Source: UBA6168 sp041741095 (GTDB lineage Bacteria > Bacteroidota > Bacteroidia > Chitinophagales > Saprospiraceae). Taken from it: DNA of 64,000 nucleotides. This document shows, in pieces, positions 61,021 to 64,000 of this stretch. Location of the stretch: NCBI GenBank assembly GCA_041741095.1, contig JBGSKQ010000099.1:50027-114026 (forward strand). Reading direction: 5' to 3'. The translations under genes and the position numbers were made by a program. The stretch's first letter is position 1. The number at the start of each line of letters is the position of its first letter. Below the pieces are notes generated by a model. The model made no database searches, was not told the DNA's origin, and saw only the letters and a list, made by a program, of their open reading frames with translations.

Positions 61021-63273
61021 ATGACAATTATAAAAACAACATACGGTCGCCGTTCCTTCATCAAATCCACGGCACTGGCCGGGGGCGGCATGATGCTCGG
61101 CTTTAGCTGGCTGGCTGGCTGCAAACCATCGGGCAGTGAGGCGCTGACCATGCCCAAGGAATGGTACAACATCAACGGCTTTTTGAAAATAGGGGAAAAC
61201 GGCGTCGTCACCATTCTATCGCCCAACCCTGAAATTGGCCAAAATGTGAAAACCTCCATGCCCATGATCGTGGCGGAGGAACTCGACTGCGACTGGAAAA
61301 ACGTCATCGTGGAGCAGGCTCCACTGAACACAGAGGTGTTTACCCGCCAATTGGCCGGTGGCAGCCAATCCATCCGCCAAGGCTGGCGAGGTCTGCGTAT
61401 GGCAGGTGCCACCGCCCGGCAAATGCTGCGGGAAGCTGCGGCCCAGGCATGGCAGGTACCTGTGGACGAAATCACAACCGTAGCGGGCGTTTTGAAACAT
61501 GAAAAAAGCGGCAAAACGGCGGGCTACGGCGAAATGGCCTCGACTGCCGCCACCGTCGCCGTGCCGAAGGAGGTGAAGCTGAAAGACGTGAAGGATTTTA
61601 AGATCATCCGCACGCCCCGAAAGAATGTGGATGGCCTGAAAATCGTAACCGGGCAGCCGCTCTTCGGCCTCGACTACCGCCGGGACGGGATGCTCATCGC
61701 CATGATTGCCCACCCGCCCGCCTTTGGCATGAAACTGAAATCGGTGGACGACTCGGCGGCACGTGCAATGCCCGGCGTTAGGGACGTTTTTACCATCAAT
61801 ACCTACAACGAAGGATATGCCATGCAATGGTGCGACACCAGTGCTTTCCCTGAATTGGTTGTTGTGGTCGGTAACTCGACCTGGGAAACTATGCAGGCGA
61901 AAAAGGCGCTGAAAATCGAGTGGGAGGCAGCACCGGAGAAAAATGTCATGGTGGCTGGATTTTCAGGTGATAGCAATGCCGTTAAAATTCCTGCCGGACT
62001 GGAAAATACGGCCGACCATTTCACCAAAATGGGCGAGGTCGGCGCTAAACTGGCCAAGGAGGTACGCAAGGACGGCGACCCAGAGGCGGCATTCAAAACA
62101 GCAGCGCAGGTCATTGAGCGCAACTACACCGCCCCCTTCCTGGCGCACAATACGATGGAGCCGATGAACTTCTTCGCCCACGTCACCGCCGACAAAGCCG
62201 AACTCGTAGGCCCCATCCAGACGCCAGAGTTCATGGAAAAATCCGTGTCGGCACGGCTCGGCCTGCCATTGGAAAAAATAGACATCCAGATGACCCGTAT
62301 GGGCGGTGGCTTTGGCCGCAGGCTCTACGGCCATTTTCTGGTGGAAGCGGCAGTCATTTCCCAAAAAATGAACGCACCTATCAAGCTGGTTTATACACGT
62401 GAAGACGACATGACCTTTGGCAATTACCGGCCTGCCTACCATGTCTATTACCGGGCGGCTTTGGATGAAAACAAGAACCTCATCGCCTTCCATGTGCGGG
62501 CGGGCGGCATCCCCGAAAGTCCGCTGGCGGCCAACCGTTTCCCGGCTGGTGCCGTGGACAATTACTTGGCGGAAGAATGGGCGATGGAGTCCAACATCAG
62601 TGTCGGTGCATGGCGGGCACCCAGGTCGAATTTCATCGCTGGGGCAGAGTCTTCCTTCCTCGACGAGCTGGCCGAGGCGATGGGCAAAGACCCTATCGAG
62701 CTGCGCCTGGAACTGCTGAAAAAAGCGAAGGAAACTCCTGTCGGAAAAGACAACGACTACGAAGCTGACCGCTATGCCGGGGTGTTGGAACTGGTGCGTG
62801 ACAAATCCAACTGGAGCAATCCACCCGCAGGCGTCCACCGGGGCGTATCGGCTTATTTTTGCCACAACAGCTACGTGGCGCAAGTCATAGACATGGTGGT
62901 GGAGGATGGCAAACCCGTCATCCAGAAAGTCCACTGCGCCGTGGACTGCGGCATCGTGGTCAACCCCATCGCCGCCGCCAACCTCGCCGAAGGCGGCATC
63001 GTGGACGGCATCGGCCACGGGCTGTACAGCACCATGACTTTCAAGGACGGCACACCGGAGCAGAGCAATTTTGACAAATACCGTCTCATCCGCCACTCAG
63101 AGGCACCGAAGGCGATTGACGTACACTTCGTGCAAAACGACATAGACCCGACGGGCCTCGGCGAGCCGCTGAACCCGCCCATCATCGGGGCACTGGCCAA
63201 TGCGCTCTACCGGGCTACGGGCAAGCGGCATTACCACCAGCCTTTCATGGGGGATAGGGCGATGCTGGGGTGA
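61021..63273 (+). CDS. Molybdenum hydroxylase large subunit (IorB/CoxL-type), Tat-exported lipoprotein
   Basis: I choose ATG 61021 (750 residues); the start at 61009 lies in the palindrome. The N-terminus has a twin-arginine signal (YGRRSFIKSTALAGGG) and a lipobox LAGC, so the protein is probably exported folded and lipid-anchored. Molybdopterin-binding motifs are intact: RMGGGFGRRLYGHFL near 425, VGAWRAPRSN near 535, DCGIVVNP near 645 and GLGEPLNPP near 712, with the catalytic Glu. Length and order match isoquinoline 1-oxidoreductase beta subunits and related aldehyde oxidases. The partner is the upstream 2Fe-2S subunit; the maturation factor xdhC is frameshifted. The substrate is probably an aldehyde or N-heterocycle. 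Three decayed relatives of its 3' end lie in the window. Confidence 0.92.
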   Translation: MTIIKTTYGRRSFIKSTALAGGGMMLGFSWLAGCKPSGSEALTMPKEWYNINGFLKIGENGVVTILSPNPEIGQNVKTSMPMIVAEELDCDWKNVIVEQAPLNTEVFTRQLAGGSQSIRQGWRGLRMAGATARQMLREAAAQAWQVPVDEITTVAGVLKHEKSGKTAGYGEMASTAATVAVPKEVKLKDVKDFKIIRTPRKNVDGLKIVTGQPLFGLDYRRDGMLIAMIAHPPAFGMKLKSVDDSAARAMPGVRDVFTINTYNEGYAMQWCDTSAFPELVVVVGNSTWETMQAKKALKIEWEAAPEKNVMVAGFSGDSNAVKIPAGLENTADHFTKMGEVGAKLAKEVRKDGDPEAAFKTAAQVIERNYTAPFLAHNTMEPMNFFAHVTADKAELVGPIQTPEFMEKSVSARLGLPLEKIDIQMTRMGGGFGRRLYGHFLVEAAVISQKMNAPIKLVYTREDDMTFGNYRPAYHVYYRAALDENKNLIAFHVRAGGIPESPLAANRFPAGAVDNYLAEEWAMESNISVGAWRAPRSNFIAGAESSFLDELAEAMGKDPIELRLELLKKAKETPVGKDNDYEADRYAGVLELVRDKSNWSNPPAGVHRGVSAYFCHNSYVAQVIDMVVEDGKPVIQKVHCAVDCGIVVNPIAAANLAEGGIVDGIGHGLYSTMTFKDGTPEQSNFDKYRLIRHSEAPKAIDVHFVQNDIDPTGLGEPLNPPIIGALANALYRATGKRHYHQPFMGDRAMLG

Positions 63274-63280
63274 GGGGAGC

Positions 63281-63323
63281 AATAGCAGTAACAGTAGCAG
63301 TTTGTACGACTGCTACTGTTACT
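63281..63323. repeat. Palindrome of TARCAG words after coxL
   Basis: AGTAACAGTAGCAGT (63287-63301) pairs perfectly with ACTGCTACTGTTACT (63309-63323) across a 7-base loop. The left arm is three 6-base words (TAGCAG, TAACAG, TAGCAG). A pyrimidine-rich tract follows, so it may terminate the coxS-coxL transcript. Confidence 0.8.
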
Positions 63324-63328
63324 ATTAT

Positions 63329-63775
63329 CTATTCTTCTTTTTCTTCTTTTTTCCCTACGTCCGTTCCCTTCATCTGCCCGGAGGGGCTTGGCATTAGGTT
63401 AGAGCAGTCTTGGATGTAGGCGTCGAAATCGCAGCCCAATTCCACTTCAAAATTTGAGATGATTAAAATGCCGGTATCAGAGACAAAATCTGCCACTTTC
63501 ACATCGGCATTGGTGACGGTCATTTGCCCTTGGGAGAAATAGGTGCCGGAAAAATCCGTCCCTGTCAGCGTCAGGGCCGAGCCAGTGCATACCTGTCCGG
63601 CCGTAACAGTTTGCCCCGTGCGGTTGCCGAGTTTGTCGTACTCGTAGGCGATGGTGGTGCCATCGGGGTAGGCGACTTGGGCTAGGCGGTTGAGGGGGTC
63701 GTAGAGGTGGGTGATGGTTTGGGCGGTGGCGCTGAAACTGCAAACCCAAAAGAGGGATAGTAGTATATTTTTCAT
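63329..63775 (-). CDS. Short secreted RHS/YD-repeat protein with shared C-terminal module
   Basis: The 148-residue protein has a signal peptide (LLSLFWVCSFSATAQ). Residues 20-55 are one RHS (YD) repeat: ITHLYDPLNRLAQVAYPDGT and IAYEYDKLGNRTGQT. Residues 60-125 are the beta-rich module found at the C-terminus of other proteins here (LTGTDFSGTYFSQGQMT, NFEVELGCDFDAYIQDC). A charged tail (GKKEEKEE) ends in the pyrimidine tract beside the coxL palindrome. A lone RHS repeat is far shorter than a functional RHS barrel, so this may be a leftover or a decoy-like fragment; the module suggests that it is still exported. Confidence 0.7.
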   Translation of the reverse strand: MKNILLSLFWVCSFSATAQTITHLYDPLNRLAQVAYPDGTTIAYEYDKLGNRTGQTVTAGQVCTGSALTLTGTDFSGTYFSQGQMTVTNADVKVADFVSDTGILIISNFEVELGCDFDAYIQDCSNLMPSPSGQMKGTDVGKKEEKEE

Positions 63776-64000
63776 TTTATATCATTAAAATGAATTTTGT
63801 TTTTTTGATTTAAGATATAAGATAGACGATATCAGATTTTAGATTTAATTTGATCCTTTCAATAGTCCGTGATAGTTAAAGCGTCTAAGCAGCGGCTTTG
63901 ACGCCGAAATTTCGGATTTGGATAATAGCTGGATGATTTTTTAGCGGGTCTGCGGCTTTCCCAAACACGCAAAAAATTCTTTCCAGCATCAGTTCATTGA
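63776..64000. other. Terminal intergenic segment
   Basis: No gene is recognised. Bases 63812-63846 are a run of related 7-base words (AAGATAT, AAGATAG, ACGATAT, CAGATTT, TAGATTT), similar in style to one arm of the word palindromes but without a clear partner arm. GACGCCGAAATTTCGG lies at 63900-63915. Confidence 0.4.

Noticed and set aside
61963..63096. 377-codon open frame antisense to the molybdenum hydroxylase gene
   Set aside because: The opposite strand carries intact molybdopterin motifs; composition alone explains the open frame.

Overview
The window looks like a Bacteroidota chromosome, most likely a Saprospiria-type bacterium (Lewinella/Haliscomenobacter/Phaeodactylibacter relatives). 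This rests on type IX secretion (T9SS) C-terminal sorting domains, a DUF1800/DUF1501 pair, SprB-like repeats, GEVED, Calx-beta and LamG mosaic proteins of more than 3000 residues, a hybrid two-component/AraC regulator remnant, and weak Shine-Dalgarno signals. The assignment comes from protein architecture, not from an rRNA marker. I saw no rRNA, tRNA or CRISPR array.

Region 1 (1-15900) is a surface-glycan gene cluster. A Wzt-like ABC export ATPase is followed by a sulfotransferase/double-glycosyltransferase fusion, two paralogous polytopic GT-C-like proteins, a methyltransferase-sulfotransferase fusion, a second methyltransferase, a third sulfotransferase and an SGNH hydrolase, closely spaced or overlapping on the + strand. 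Two more sulfotransferases lie on the - strand around a T9SS-exported peptidase-S74-type protein. The cluster probably builds, sulfates, acylates or deacylates, and exports a polysaccharide.

Region 2 (15967-32640) encodes secreted surface proteins: a 3103-residue mosaic protein with six near-identical 138-bp repeats, the DUF1800/DUF1501 pair, a PA14 protein with a T9SS signal, and a small two-repeat protein. Four proteins in the window share a C-terminal beta-rich module ending in a conserved Cys.

Region 3 (32950-45960) holds small metabolic and regulatory genes: an outer-membrane-like protein, an AraC regulator, two aldo/keto reductases, an HNH nuclease pair, an alpha/beta hydrolase fusion, a Ca2+-type P-ATPase bracketed by a duplicated Crp-gene segment, and a broken coxS/histidine-kinase chimera. 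A two-half-site operator (14-bp halves, 21-bp spacing) occurs upstream of three loci here and may be the target of the local AraC protein.

Region 4 (45960-55890) is a 3253-residue putative metalloprotease-adhesin preceded by TGACGGA direct repeats.

Region 5 (55890-64000) is a scarred molybdenum-hydroxylase locus. It has an intact 2Fe-2S subunit and a Tat/lipoprotein large subunit, a frameshifted xdhC, three decayed large-subunit fragments, a 21-bp periodic array inserted in one fragment, a MITE-like element that supplies the xdhC stop codon, an AraC regulator, a cupin and a small RHS-like protein. Palindromes built from short repeated words recur after several stop codons.
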